A stretch of 64,000 nt of DNA from Thermoanaerobaculia bacterium. Its GTDB lineage: Bacteria; Acidobacteriota; Thermoanaerobaculia; Multivoradales; JAGPDF01. Made by a program: the position numbers and the translations under genes. A model generated the notes under the pieces. That model had not been told where the DNA came from. It made no database searches and saw only the letters and a list, made by a program, of their open reading frames with translations. Where the stretch lies: NCBI GenBank assembly GCA_018057705.1, contig JAGPDF010000003.1:44408-108407 (forward strand). The letters run 5' to 3'. Below, in pieces: positions 1-7,594 of the stretch. How positions within the stretch are numbered: the stretch's first letter is position 1; the number at the start of each line of letters is the position of its first letter.

Positions 1-1
1 G

Positions 2-22
2 TTCGCCCGCGAGAAGCTCTAG
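2..22 (+). CDS. possible 3' end of an upstream gene
   Basis: Reading from base 2 gives FAREKL followed by a TAG stop. It could be the C-terminus of a gene that begins before the window. Six codons are too few to assign a family or confirm that it is coding. Confidence 0.3.
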   Translation, partial: FAREKL

Positions 23-40
23 CGCGGACCCGGCTCCGCC

Positions 41-186
41 CGGCGCGCCACCTCCGAGCCGAGGGGATCTTGCGCCGCCCGGCGGGCCACCTCGAAGCCG
101 ACGGGATCCTGCGCTTCTCGGGCGCTCCTGGGGCCCTCTCCTCCCATCTCACGCCCTGCGATGCTCGAATCCCGTCGGCTTCGAGG
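41..186. repeat. intergenic direct and inverted repeats
   Basis: CCTCGAAGCCGACGGGAT at 90-107 is repeated as its exact reverse complement at 169-186, giving an 18-bp stem around a 61-base loop. The 41-75 stretch is an imperfect direct copy of 82-115 (shared core G-CCACCT-CGA-GCCGA-GGGATC). It resembles a degenerate REP-like element, or a terminator region for the upstream gene. No gene is visible between 23 and 326. Confidence 0.5.
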
Positions 187-270
187 CGCCCCGCCTCCGT
201 CACCGCAGATCGGTACGCGCCTCTTTTCCTTTACCGGAAGCTTTTGCTTTTCTTTCTTATTGTGCTAGTT

Positions 271-320
271 TTTAACTTAAGAATTGCATTCTTAATACTA
301 AAAACGCAATTTCTAAGGAG
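271..320 (+). promoter_or_regulatory. candidate promoter, palindromic operator and RBS of the glutamine synthetase gene
   Basis: Bases 225-320 are strikingly AT-rich in a GC-rich window. TTAAGAATTGCATTCTTAA (277-295) is a perfect dyad with 8-bp arms and a 3-base centre. It fills the space between a weak -35-like TTTAAC (271-276) and a -10-like TAATAC (293-298). A strong Shine-Dalgarno AAGGAG lies at 315-320, six bases before the ATG. A dyad between the two promoter boxes is the classical position for a repressor site. The regulator is unknown, and the promoter boxes themselves are weak matches. Confidence 0.45.
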
Positions 321-326
321 ATCGAC

Positions 327-1763
327 ATGACCACCGCCCTCCGCGACTTCCTCGAAATCCCTTACGACAAGCTCGAAGAGCTGAACCTCGCGGCCAAGGC
401 CGACCGCCTGGCGAGGAAGGATCCGGCGAAGATCCAGGAGGCGCGGATGAAGTACCTCACCGACGAGCGCCGGATCAAGGCGGTGACGGTCTGCTTCACC
501 GATCTCGAAGGTCGCCTCCACATGCTCGACTACGACAAGAAGTTCCTGCTCGGGTCCGCCGACAACCTGACCTTCGACGGTTCGTCGATCCGCGGCTTCT
601 CGCAGCAGGCCGAATCGGACCTGCGCCTGGCGATCGACTGGGCGGCGTTCTACTGGCTGCCCTCGGACATCTTCGGCGCCGGCAAGATCCTGGTCTTCGG
701 CGAGGTCCAGGAGCGCGACGGCAGCCCCTACCGCGGCGACATGCGGGCCCGGCTGAAGGCCTTCGGCGAGCAGCTGTGGAAGAAGGACCAGACGGTGGCC
801 TACGCCTCGAACGAGATCGAGGGCTTTCTCTTCAAGGGCCGCGATGCGGAAAGGCACTACCACGAGACCGGCACCTTCGACTTCATCTCGACCGGCGGCT
901 ATTACCATTCGCTGCCCGGGGATGCCCTCCGCCAGTTCATCGACACCGCGGCCGAAGTCCAGCGCGCGATGGGCTTCGGCAACGAGAAGGATCACCCCGA
1001 GGTGGCCCCTTCACAGTTCGAGATGAACTACAGCTACACCGAAGCGACGATCGCCGCCGACCAGGTGCAGCTCTACAAGCTTCTCTCCCGCCAGGTCGCG
1101 GCGCGCATGGACATGACCGCCTGCTTCCTGCCCAAGCCGGTCACCGGCGTCAACGGCAACGGCATGCACACCAACGTTTCGCTCGCCCGCAAGGGCAAGA
1201 ACCTCTTCCACGACAAGAAGGGGCAGGACGGCCTGACGGCGCTGGGCTGGAACTTCATCGAGCGCATCCTCGCCAACGCCAACGATATCTGCCTCTTCCT
1301 CAACCCGAGCGTCAACTCCTATCGCCGGCTCGACCCGCACTTCGAGGCGCCGAACCAGATCAAAGCTTCGGCGATCGATCGCGGCTCGATGGTGCGGATT
1401 CCCCTCGGCAACGAGAAGTCGGCCCGCGTCGAGGTGCGCTCGATCGCCCCGGACGCCAATCCTTACCTCGCGATCTACTCGGTCGTCCGCACCGGCATCG
1501 AAGGTCCGCTGGCGGCGGAGGAGAACGACGGCAAGCGCCAGCGCACGCGCTTCCTGCCCGACAACATCTACGACGGGCTGCGCCTCTTCAAGGGCAGCCG
1601 CTGGGCGATGGAGCTCATCGGCGAGGAGGTCCACGGCAAGTACGCGGACCTGAAGCTCGCCTCGGCCGAGCGCTGCCCCAAGGCCCTGGGCACCCGCGTC
1701 AAGCGCAGCGAGATCCAGTTCCACCACGAGGTGACCAACCAGTACCTCTGGTCACAGTTCTAA
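327..1763 (+). CDS. glnA: glutamine synthetase, type I
   Basis: Catalyses ATP-dependent condensation of ammonia with glutamate to glutamine in the cytoplasm, and is normally a dodecamer. The 478-residue length fits GSI. Visible signatures are the beta-Grasp FDGSSIRGF, the catalytic-domain stretch EVAPSQFEMNY with metal-binding acidic residues, the ATP-loop NGNGMHTN, and NPSVNSYRRL followed by RIP and RSIAPDANPYLA. NIYD sits near where GSI-beta enzymes carry the adenylylated tyrosine, but the surrounding residues are not the usual NLYDLP, so that control is uncertain. The ATG is fixed by AAGGAG six bases upstream. The gene stands alone, with its own AT-rich leader and a hairpin after the stop. 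The enzyme call is secure; the symbol is given by family. Confidence 0.93.
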   Translation: MTTALRDFLEIPYDKLEELNLAAKADRLARKDPAKIQEARMKYLTDERRIKAVTVCFTDLEGRLHMLDYDKKFLLGSADNLTFDGSSIRGFSQQAESDLRLAIDWAAFYWLPSDIFGAGKILVFGEVQERDGSPYRGDMRARLKAFGEQLWKKDQTVAYASNEIEGFLFKGRDAERHYHETGTFDFISTGGYYHSLPGDALRQFIDTAAEVQRAMGFGNEKDHPEVAPSQFEMNYSYTEATIAADQVQLYKLLSRQVAARMDMTACFLPKPVTGVNGNGMHTNVSLARKGKNLFHDKKGQDGLTALGWNFIERILANANDICLFLNPSVNSYRRLDPHFEAPNQIKASAIDRGSMVRIPLGNEKSARVEVRSIAPDANPYLAIYSVVRTGIEGPLAAEENDGKRQRTRFLPDNIYDGLRLFKGSRWAMELIGEEVHGKYADLKLASAERCPKALGTRVKRSEIQFHHEVTNQYLWSQF

Positions 1764-1794
1764 AAGCCGGAGCCGGAAGAGGCCCGGGAGGCCC

Positions 1795-1879
1795 GGGACA
1801 CAATACCGGGACACGATACTCATCGTGTCCCGGTATTGTGTCCCTCTATCGTGTCCCGTTTGTGTGTCCCGGCTTGGTG
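1795..1879. terminator. long perfect hairpin plus GTGTCCCG repeats between convergent genes
   Basis: Bases 1795-1817 are the exact reverse complement of 1822-1844, giving a 23-bp stem with a 4-base loop (ACTC). The stem already contains two copies of a GGGACAC-type unit, and further GTGTCCC units follow at about 1850, 1863 and 1876. There is no U-tract. It lies between the converging glutamine synthetase and cohesin-like genes, so it may end transcription both ways. The repeated unit also suggests a family of palindromic intergenic elements. Confidence 0.6.
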
Positions 1880-1884
1880 TCCCG

Positions 1885-2958
1885 TCAGGGGATGTAGGAC
1901 CAGAAGCCGCTGTCGCCGCCGTCGAAGCCGTCGTTGAAGATGCCGTGGTCGACGGCAAACTCGATCCCCTGCGCCTCCCAGGCGACCTGCAGGGGCATCG
2001 AGCCGGGGGCGATCAAGGAGCTCTCGCCGGGGCCGGTGAGGATCGCGAGCGGTGAGATCGTGGCGATCGGTACGTCTGGTGGCGTGCCGAAGTGCATCAC
2101 CAGGAGGTCGCCCGGCACCGAATTGAAGTTCTCGAGCGGAGAGTCGAAGTCGATCTGGATCTTGCCCGGCGGCAGGTGCGTCACGGTCAGGCTGACATCT
2201 CCGTGCCGGGGGTCGGCGGTCACTTCCGGCAGCTCCGTGGCGATCGCCGGATCGTAGGTGATCACCAGCCGCCCCTCCTGCAGGTCGAACGGCTCCGCGG
2301 TCCCGATCTCGATCACCGCTCCGGAGCCGGGATGCACCTTGCCGCCATCGACCGAGAACTCCACCGGGGCGGTCGGCGCGCGGATCGTCAGGGTTCCCTC
2401 GCGGGTCTCGAGGAGCACGGGGTCGTCCTCGGGATCGTCGAGGAAGGTGAGACCCAGGTCGAGGGCGATCGTGTACTGGGAGCCGGGGACGACGTCCGGC
2501 GCGAGCCTCACGTAGATCACGCCGAAGACGCCGTCCTGGGCGTTCACGGTCGCCGAGAGGGACTCGAAGTCCACATCGAACGTCTGCGTCGGCAGGTCGA
2601 ACGTGCACGGTTGGGGCACGGCGTCGTTGTCGACGCTGAAGATGACGACCGAAACGCAGCTCTCGATCGGCAGGGTCGTGCCGACGAACCGGACCGCGCC
2701 GCCGCCGACCTGCAGACCGGGGGTGATGCCCGAGGCGAGCTTGCCGCGCCTCACCGGGCGGGAAGCATAGGTTCGCACGACGATGGCGGTCTCCTCCCCT
2801 GGCGCGCCCACGGCGTCCTGGACCCGCAGCATCAGCGGCTCGACCGGAATCGCTGCCAGAGGAGCGGTGATGGAGAGGGCGGCCAGGACCAGCCCCGCGC
2901 TCAGCCTGCCTGCGGTGGAGAGACCACCCTCGGACCTGAATCTGTTCGTCAGCTGCAT
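1885..2958 (-). CDS. secreted protein with cohesin-like beta domains and a C-terminal DGF...WS tail
   Basis: A 357-residue exported protein of unknown role. The start chosen is the ATG at 2958, which has GGAGGGAG about eight bases upstream and is followed by a basic segment and a hydrophobic stretch (SAGLVLAALSITAPLAA), a normal signal peptide. The longer frame upstream lacks such features. The mature part seems to hold two beta-sandwich units: a first around PGEETAIVVRTYASRPV and a second (HPGSGAVIEIG ... LVITYDPAIATELPEV) that reads like a cohesin fold with its 'YDP' strand. The protein ends FNDGFDGGDSGFWSYIP, a tail shared with at least six other secreted proteins in the window. No dockerin partner or enzyme domain is seen. 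Cohesin assignment is by pattern only. Confidence 0.7.
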   Translation of the reverse strand: MQLTNRFRSEGGLSTAGRLSAGLVLAALSITAPLAAIPVEPLMLRVQDAVGAPGEETAIVVRTYASRPVRRGKLASGITPGLQVGGGAVRFVGTTLPIESCVSVVIFSVDNDAVPQPCTFDLPTQTFDVDFESLSATVNAQDGVFGVIYVRLAPDVVPGSQYTIALDLGLTFLDDPEDDPVLLETREGTLTIRAPTAPVEFSVDGGKVHPGSGAVIEIGTAEPFDLQEGRLVITYDPAIATELPEVTADPRHGDVSLTVTHLPPGKIQIDFDSPLENFNSVPGDLLVMHFGTPPDVPIATISPLAILTGPGESSLIAPGSMPLQVAWEAQGIEFAVDHGIFNDGFDGGDSGFWSYIP

Positions 2959-3285
2959 CTTCTTCACTCCCTCCGCAGGGACCGCGGATGCTGTCACTCT
3001 AGGGGAAGCCGTCGAGCCCCGCAAGGAACTCGGCGCCTGCCTCGAGGCGAGCGGCGCGCAGCCGGGAGACCCCACCTCGAGAAGACAGACAGCCAGGCGC
3101 GGCCAGTGGAACAGAGCGCTTCACGAGCGCCCTCGTCTCGCAGCGGCCACTACCCGGTCGCCGAGGTGGGCAAGTCTTCCGCTGGACATGTTCCAATGCG
3201 TTCCTTCGACTGTCCAAGTCGATGAGTGGACGCCTCCGGGTGTCACCGACCCGCGGCTCACGGACAAACCGGAGGACTTCTCATT
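2959..3285. other. intergenic region, divergent promoters presumed
   Basis: This 327-base gap separates two divergently transcribed genes and should hold both promoters. I see no convincing promoter boxes, repeats, RNA gene or small ORF with a ribosome binding site apart from the GGAGG (3271-3275) of the downstream gene. Confidence 0.5.
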
Positions 3286-5574
3286 TTGCGGCATCTTTCC
3301 TCGAAAACGGCACAACTCGGCTGGGCAGTCGTTGCTGCCTTTCTCCTCGTTGCGCCCTCGCCCGCCCTCGCGGCGGAAACTCCGAAGCCGGCAGCTGCCG
3401 TCTGCCCGGCGACCTCCCTGCTCGCCGGACTCGCGCCACTCGCTCCGCTGGCTTCGCCGGCTCCAGCCACCCCGGCGCCCTTTCGAGGAAGCGGCTCGAT
3501 TCTCACCGACGGCCGGATCGCACCCGAAGGCGGCGTGTGGGATTCGGAGCTCGCCTTCCGCATGGCCGCCGCCGAGACGGTGGTGACCTTCGACATCGGT
3601 TCCGAGGCCACGGTGCGCTCGCTTCTGGTCCAGGCCGACGCCAACGACAGCTACCTCGTCGAGGGGTCGATGGACGGCGTCGGCTTCGTCCGGGTGGGAG
3701 AGATTCCACGCCTCGACGGGGTCCACGGCCTCCGCCTGCGCGCCCTGAGCGTCGCGGCCTCGCCCTTACGATTCCTCCGCCTGAGCACATCGAGCGGCGA
3801 CGGCCGGGCCTCCATCTCGGAGTTTCAGGCCTTCTGCGTCGAAGCGGACCGCTGGGAGGCCCATCTGGAGGTCGTCGACGCGCCGCCAGCACGCGCGCCG
3901 CAGAGCAGCCGCCGCCACTGGAACGACGTCTCCAGCCGCTGGTGGGAGCTGGCGCTCGCCCTTCTCGGCCTCGGACTGCTGATCTACGACAGGCGGTCGG
4001 CGAAACGGGCGGATCTCCGCGAGCCCCAACAACGGGCGCCCCGGAAGACCGCTCGGCGGTGGCTTTTCGCTACCGTCGGGCTGGTCTCGGCGCTCACGTA
4101 CTTCAACTTCGGCGCCTTTCATTTCGGCTCGTTCGTCCACGGCTGGGACACCTTCCACTACTACCTCGGCGCCAAGTACTTCCGCGAGCTCTCCTACGAC
4201 CGCCTCTACGACTGCGCCACGGTCGCCGACGCCACCCGCGAAGCCGCCGACAGCGACGCCATCTTCGCCGCCCGCCTGGCGCACGCCGAAAGGCGCAAGG
4301 TGCGAGACCTCCGCACCAACGAGCTCGAGCCGACCACCGAGCTCCTCGCCCATCCCGAGCGCTGCACGACCCGGTTCACGCCCGATCGCTGGCGGGAGTT
4401 CCGCCAGGACGTCGCCTGGTTCCGTGACCGCGAAAGCGCCGGGCGCTGGGACGAGATCTTCGCCGACCACGGCTTCAACGCCACGCCGGTCTGGAACATC
4501 GCCGGCTCCCTGCTCGCCAACCTCGGCCCGGCGAGCGACCGGCAGATCGGAACGCTCGCGCTCATCGATCCGCTCTATTTCGCGGGGATGGCGGCCGTTC
4601 TCGTCTGGGCCTTCGGTGTCCCCGGCGCCGCGGTCGCCCTGCTCGTCCTCGCGACCGACTTCCCGGCACGCTTCTTCTGGACCGGTGGCGCCTACCTGCG
4701 CTGGGACTGGCTCTTCTTCACCGTCGCCGCGGTCGCCTGCCTGCGCCGCGGACGTCCGTACCTGGGTGGCGCGGCGTTCGCCTATGCCGCCCTGCTGCGG
4801 ATCTTCCCGATCTTCCTCGCGGTCGGTCCGGCGGCCATCCTGCTCGCCGAGCTGGTCCGCCAGTGGCGGGCGGCTTCCGGCCGACCCCTCGAGCGTCTGC
4901 GCACTGCCCTGGCGTCCGAGGCGGTGCGACCTTCCGTTCGGTTTGTCGCGGGAGCGCTGGTCGCCGCCGCCGTCCTCATCCCCGCGAGCCTCGTCGTCAA
5001 CGGCGGCCCCCCGGCCTACCGCCAGTTCTTCGCCAATACGATCAAGCATCAGCACACTCCGCTCACCAACCACATGGGGTTGCGCACCGTAGTGAGCTTT
5101 CGGCCGGCGGAAGTCGGGCGTGAGCTCCACTCGGAGAGTGCCCCGGAGCCGTGGGAACGCTGGAAAGAGGCGCGCCTGGCCGCCTGGGGCCGGTCGCGAG
5201 CACTCGCTGCCGGTATCGCTCTCGCGGCGCTGCTGGCGGTGGCCCTCGGGGCGATCCGGCACCGCGAGCTCTGGATCGGAGCGGCGCTCGGAGTCGCCTT
5301 CATCCCCTTCGCCGTCGAGTTGACCTCCTACTACTACGCGTTCCTCGTCGTGCCTGCACTGCTCTGGACGGCGCGCCGGGAGGCCGGTATCGCGCTGCTC
5401 CTGCTCGGCGCGTTCGGCCTCTTCGTTTCGCTGGCACCGCTTGCGGGCATGCCCACCTGGAGGGACGAGCAGTACACGCTGATCTCCCTGGCGACCCTGC
5501 TGACGTTGCTCTTCGTTCTGCTGCGATTCGCCTTTGCGAAGCCGCTGTTCCAGCCCCCCTCCCACCCTGTCTAA
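3286..5574 (+). CDS. polytopic membrane glycosyltransferase-like protein (GT87/GT39 type) with N-terminal discoidin-like domain
   Basis: TTG at 3286 is preferred over the GTG at 3226 because GGAGG lies ten bases upstream and a clean signal sequence follows (WAVVAAFLLVAPSPALA-AE). Residues about 60-190 look like an F5/8 type C (discoidin/NPCBM-like) beta domain: VVTFDIGSEATVRSLLVQAD ... SMDGVGFVRVGEI ... FLRLSTSSGDGRASISEFQAF. The rest is a polytopic membrane enzyme with about ten helices. After the helix ending LTYFNFGAFHF comes HGWDTFHYYLGAKYF, in the position where lipid-linked sugar transferases carry an acidic residue after the first helix. It probably moves a sugar from a polyprenyl-phosphate donor to an envelope glycan. 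Acceptor and donor are unknown. It ends 76 bases before the Calx-beta gene. Confidence 0.65.
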   Translation: MRHLSSKTAQLGWAVVAAFLLVAPSPALAAETPKPAAAVCPATSLLAGLAPLAPLASPAPATPAPFRGSGSILTDGRIAPEGGVWDSELAFRMAAAETVVTFDIGSEATVRSLLVQADANDSYLVEGSMDGVGFVRVGEIPRLDGVHGLRLRALSVAASPLRFLRLSTSSGDGRASISEFQAFCVEADRWEAHLEVVDAPPARAPQSSRRHWNDVSSRWWELALALLGLGLLIYDRRSAKRADLREPQQRAPRKTARRWLFATVGLVSALTYFNFGAFHFGSFVHGWDTFHYYLGAKYFRELSYDRLYDCATVADATREAADSDAIFAARLAHAERRKVRDLRTNELEPTTELLAHPERCTTRFTPDRWREFRQDVAWFRDRESAGRWDEIFADHGFNATPVWNIAGSLLANLGPASDRQIGTLALIDPLYFAGMAAVLVWAFGVPGAAVALLVLATDFPARFFWTGGAYLRWDWLFFTVAAVACLRRGRPYLGGAAFAYAALLRIFPIFLAVGPAAILLAELVRQWRAASGRPLERLRTALASEAVRPSVRFVAGALVAAAVLIPASLVVNGGPPAYRQFFANTIKHQHTPLTNHMGLRTVVSFRPAEVGRELHSESAPEPWERWKEARLAAWGRSRALAAGIALAALLAVALGAIRHRELWIGAALGVAFIPFAVELTSYYYAFLVVPALLWTARREAGIALLLLGAFGLFVSLAPLAGMPTWRDEQYTLISLATLLTLLFVLLRFAFAKPLFQPPSHPV

Positions 5575-5650
5575 CGACCTGAACAGGAAAGTCGCGACGC
5601 CCGAGCAGCTTCGGCCCGAGACAATCCGCAACCCAAGAGGAGCAACGATC

Positions 5651-7462
5651 ATGAATCACTCCAAGCGCTTCATCGGCGGCCTTCTCGGAGTCGGTCTGGC
5701 CTTTCTGAGCCAGTCCGTCTCGGCCGGCGGGCCCGGGACCGTCAAATTCGACCAGTCGAGCGTCTCGGTCCTCGAGGAGGCCGGAGTCGCCATCGTCGTT
5801 GTCGAGCGCTCGCAGGGAGAAGATGGCCCCATCACGGTCGCCTATTCTTCCGCCGACGTCACGGCTACGGCCGGCGCCGACTACACCGCTGTCTCCGGGA
5901 CGATCTCCTGGGCCAGCGGCGACGGCGGGAACAAGACCATCACGGTGCCGATCCTCAACGACGCCTCCCCGGAAGGCGGCGAAACCCTGCTGCTGGCGCT
6001 TTCGAACGCCACCGGCGGCGCGACGATCGACCCGACGCGCAGCACCGCGAGCGTGACCATACTCGCGAGTGACGGTGGGTCCGGTGGCTCGGGTGGCTCG
6101 GGTGGGTCCGGTGGCAGCGGTGGCAGCGGCGGCTCGGGTGGGTCCGGTGGTAGCGGTGGCAGCGGCGGCTCCGGCGGCAGCGGCGGCTCCGGCGGCAGCG
6201 GCGGCTCCGGCGGCAGCGGCGGCTCCGGCGGCTCGGGTGGCAGCGGCGGCTCCGGCGGCAGCGGTGGCTCGGGTGGCAGCGGCGGTTCCGGCGGCTCCGG
6301 TGGCTCGGGTGGCAGCGGCGGCTCGGGTGGCAGCGGCGGCTCGGGTGGCAGCGGCGGCTCCACGGGCGACGGCTCGGGCGTCATCAAGTTCGACGAGAAC
6401 ACCTTCCTCGGCCTCGAGAGCGGCGGCGTCGCAGTGATCACCGTCGAGCGGTCGCACGGTGAGACCGGCTCGGCCTCGATCGACTACTCGACCTCCAACG
6501 GCACGGCGAGCGACTCGTCGGACTACGTCGCGGTCGCCGGCACGATCAGCTGGGGACCCGGAGACGGCTCGACCCGGACCTTCACCGTTCCGCTGATCAA
6601 TGACGGGGTCGCCGAAGGCAACGAGACGGTGAATCTCATCCTCTCCAATCCGACCGGCGGCGCGATCATCGACGCCGAGCGCGGCACGGCCGTCCTCGTC
6701 ATCACGGAGACCGGCGGTGTGCCTCCGGGAGGCGGCAACAACAGTCGCCCGGGCACTTTCAAGTTCGGCGAAGCGAGCTACCAGGTGATCGAGGGACAGT
6801 CCTTCGCGGTGATCACCGTCGAGCGCTCGCAGGGCGAGTCCGGAGCGGTTTCGGTCGACTATTCGGCGGCAGCCGGAAGCGCCTCCGCAGGGGACGACTT
6901 CGAGGCGGTCTCGGGGACCTTCTCCTGGGGCTCCAACGACGGCAGCACCCGGACGTTCCAGGTGCCGATCGTCAACGACACGCTCTCCGAGGGCAGCGAG
7001 ACCATCCTTCTCGACCTCTCCCGGGCGACCGGCGGCGCCGGCATCGACTCGGTCCGCGGCTCGGCGCTGCTCAACCTGCTCGACGACGACGGCTCGCAGG
7101 CCAACTGCGTCCCGAGCGCGACCAACATGTGCCTGCTCGGCGGGCGGTTCGCCGCCCAGATCACGTACCGGACACCGAACGTCGGCACCGGCGCGGGCAA
7201 GGCGGTCACCTACTCGAACCAGACCGGACTCTTCTGGTTCTTCAACCAGGAGAACGTCGAGATGCTGCTCAAGGTCGTCGACGGCTGCGACGTCCCCGGG
7301 TTGAACGCCTACTGGGTCTTCTTCTCGGCGACCACCAACGTCGACTTCACTCTGACGGTGACCGACACGCAGACCGGCATCTCGAAGCAGTATCGCAATC
7401 CGCTCGGCCTCGCGGCCGAGCCGATCCAGGACGTCGCGACCTTCACGGCCTGTCCGCAGTAA
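5651..7462 (+). CDS. secreted Calx-beta repeat protein with a 32-unit Gly-Gly-Ser linker
   Basis: AGAGGAG lies just before the ATG, and an N-terminal signal peptide (FIGGLLGVGLAFLSQSVSA) follows. There are three Calx-beta units, each beginning with a V/IKFD or FKFGEASYQV strand and containing VERSQGE/VERSHGE, a DY..V.GT.SW core and NETV/GSETILL: residues about 29-138, 245-355 and 370-480. Between units one and two lies 96 residues of pure GGS. The last about 110 residues (CLLGGRFAAQITY ... GLFWFFNQENVEMLLKVVDG ... NPLG) form a separate domain that recurs at the end of the DUF4397 protein at 33622-34632. Calx-beta units usually bind calcium and occur in surface adhesins. Likely an extracellular or cell-surface matrix protein. 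It is followed by a strong terminator. Confidence 0.85.
   Translation: MNHSKRFIGGLLGVGLAFLSQSVSAGGPGTVKFDQSSVSVLEEAGVAIVVVERSQGEDGPITVAYSSADVTATAGADYTAVSGTISWASGDGGNKTITVPILNDASPEGGETLLLALSNATGGATIDPTRSTASVTILASDGGSGGSGGSGGSGGSGGSGGSGGSGGSGGSGGSGGSGGSGGSGGSGGSGGSGGSGGSGGSGGSGGSGGSGGSGGSGGSGGSGGSGGSGGSGGSGGSTGDGSGVIKFDENTFLGLESGGVAVITVERSHGETGSASIDYSTSNGTASDSSDYVAVAGTISWGPGDGSTRTFTVPLINDGVAEGNETVNLILSNPTGGAIIDAERGTAVLVITETGGVPPGGGNNSRPGTFKFGEASYQVIEGQSFAVITVERSQGESGAVSVDYSAAAGSASAGDDFEAVSGTFSWGSNDGSTRTFQVPIVNDTLSEGSETILLDLSRATGGAGIDSVRGSALLNLLDDDGSQANCVPSATNMCLLGGRFAAQITYRTPNVGTGAGKAVTYSNQTGLFWFFNQENVEMLLKVVDGCDVPGLNAYWVFFSATTNVDFTLTVTDTQTGISKQYRNPLGLAAEPIQDVATFTACPQ
6074..6361 (+). repeat. 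in-frame GGS-coding tandem repeat, 32 x 9 bp
   Basis: A 288-base run in which every nine bases encode Gly-Gly-Ser. The codons vary between units (ggt/ggc/ggg, tcc/tcg/agc), so the run is conserved at protein level more than at DNA level. It is a flexible linker between Calx-beta units one and two, and a likely site for length change by slippage or recombination. Confidence 0.95.
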
Positions 7463-7503
7463 CCTTCCCACGGAATTCGCCCCCGCTTCACCCCTCACCT
7501 TCG

Positions 7504-7541
7504 GCGGCCCCGGATCTTCTCTCCGGGGCCGCTGTCTTTTT
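7504..7541 (+). terminator. rho-independent terminator after the Calx-beta gene
   Basis: GCGGCCCCGGA (7504-7514) pairs perfectly with TCCGGGGCCGC (7522-7532) across a 7-base loop and is followed by TGTCTTTTT. This is a textbook intrinsic terminator 40 bases after the stop codon at 7462. Confidence 0.85.
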
Positions 7542-7594
7542 GGGCCCGCCACGCCGCCCGCTGTCCGCCGCCGCCTTCGCCATAGGATGCCCGG

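Noticed and set aside
3766-5652. A 628-codon minus-strand frame opposite the glycosyltransferase-like gene.
   Set aside because: Composition is Arg/Glu/Gly-rich without a recognisable fold, and the plus-strand protein has clear signal peptide and helices.
6071-6370. Possible CRISPR-like array because of regular short repeats.
   Set aside because: The units are 9 bp, contiguous and in frame, with no spacers and no cas genes nearby.
5881-6441. Minus-strand PPEPPLPP-rich frame that looks like a proline-rich protein.
   Set aside because: It is only the reverse reading of the GGS repeat.
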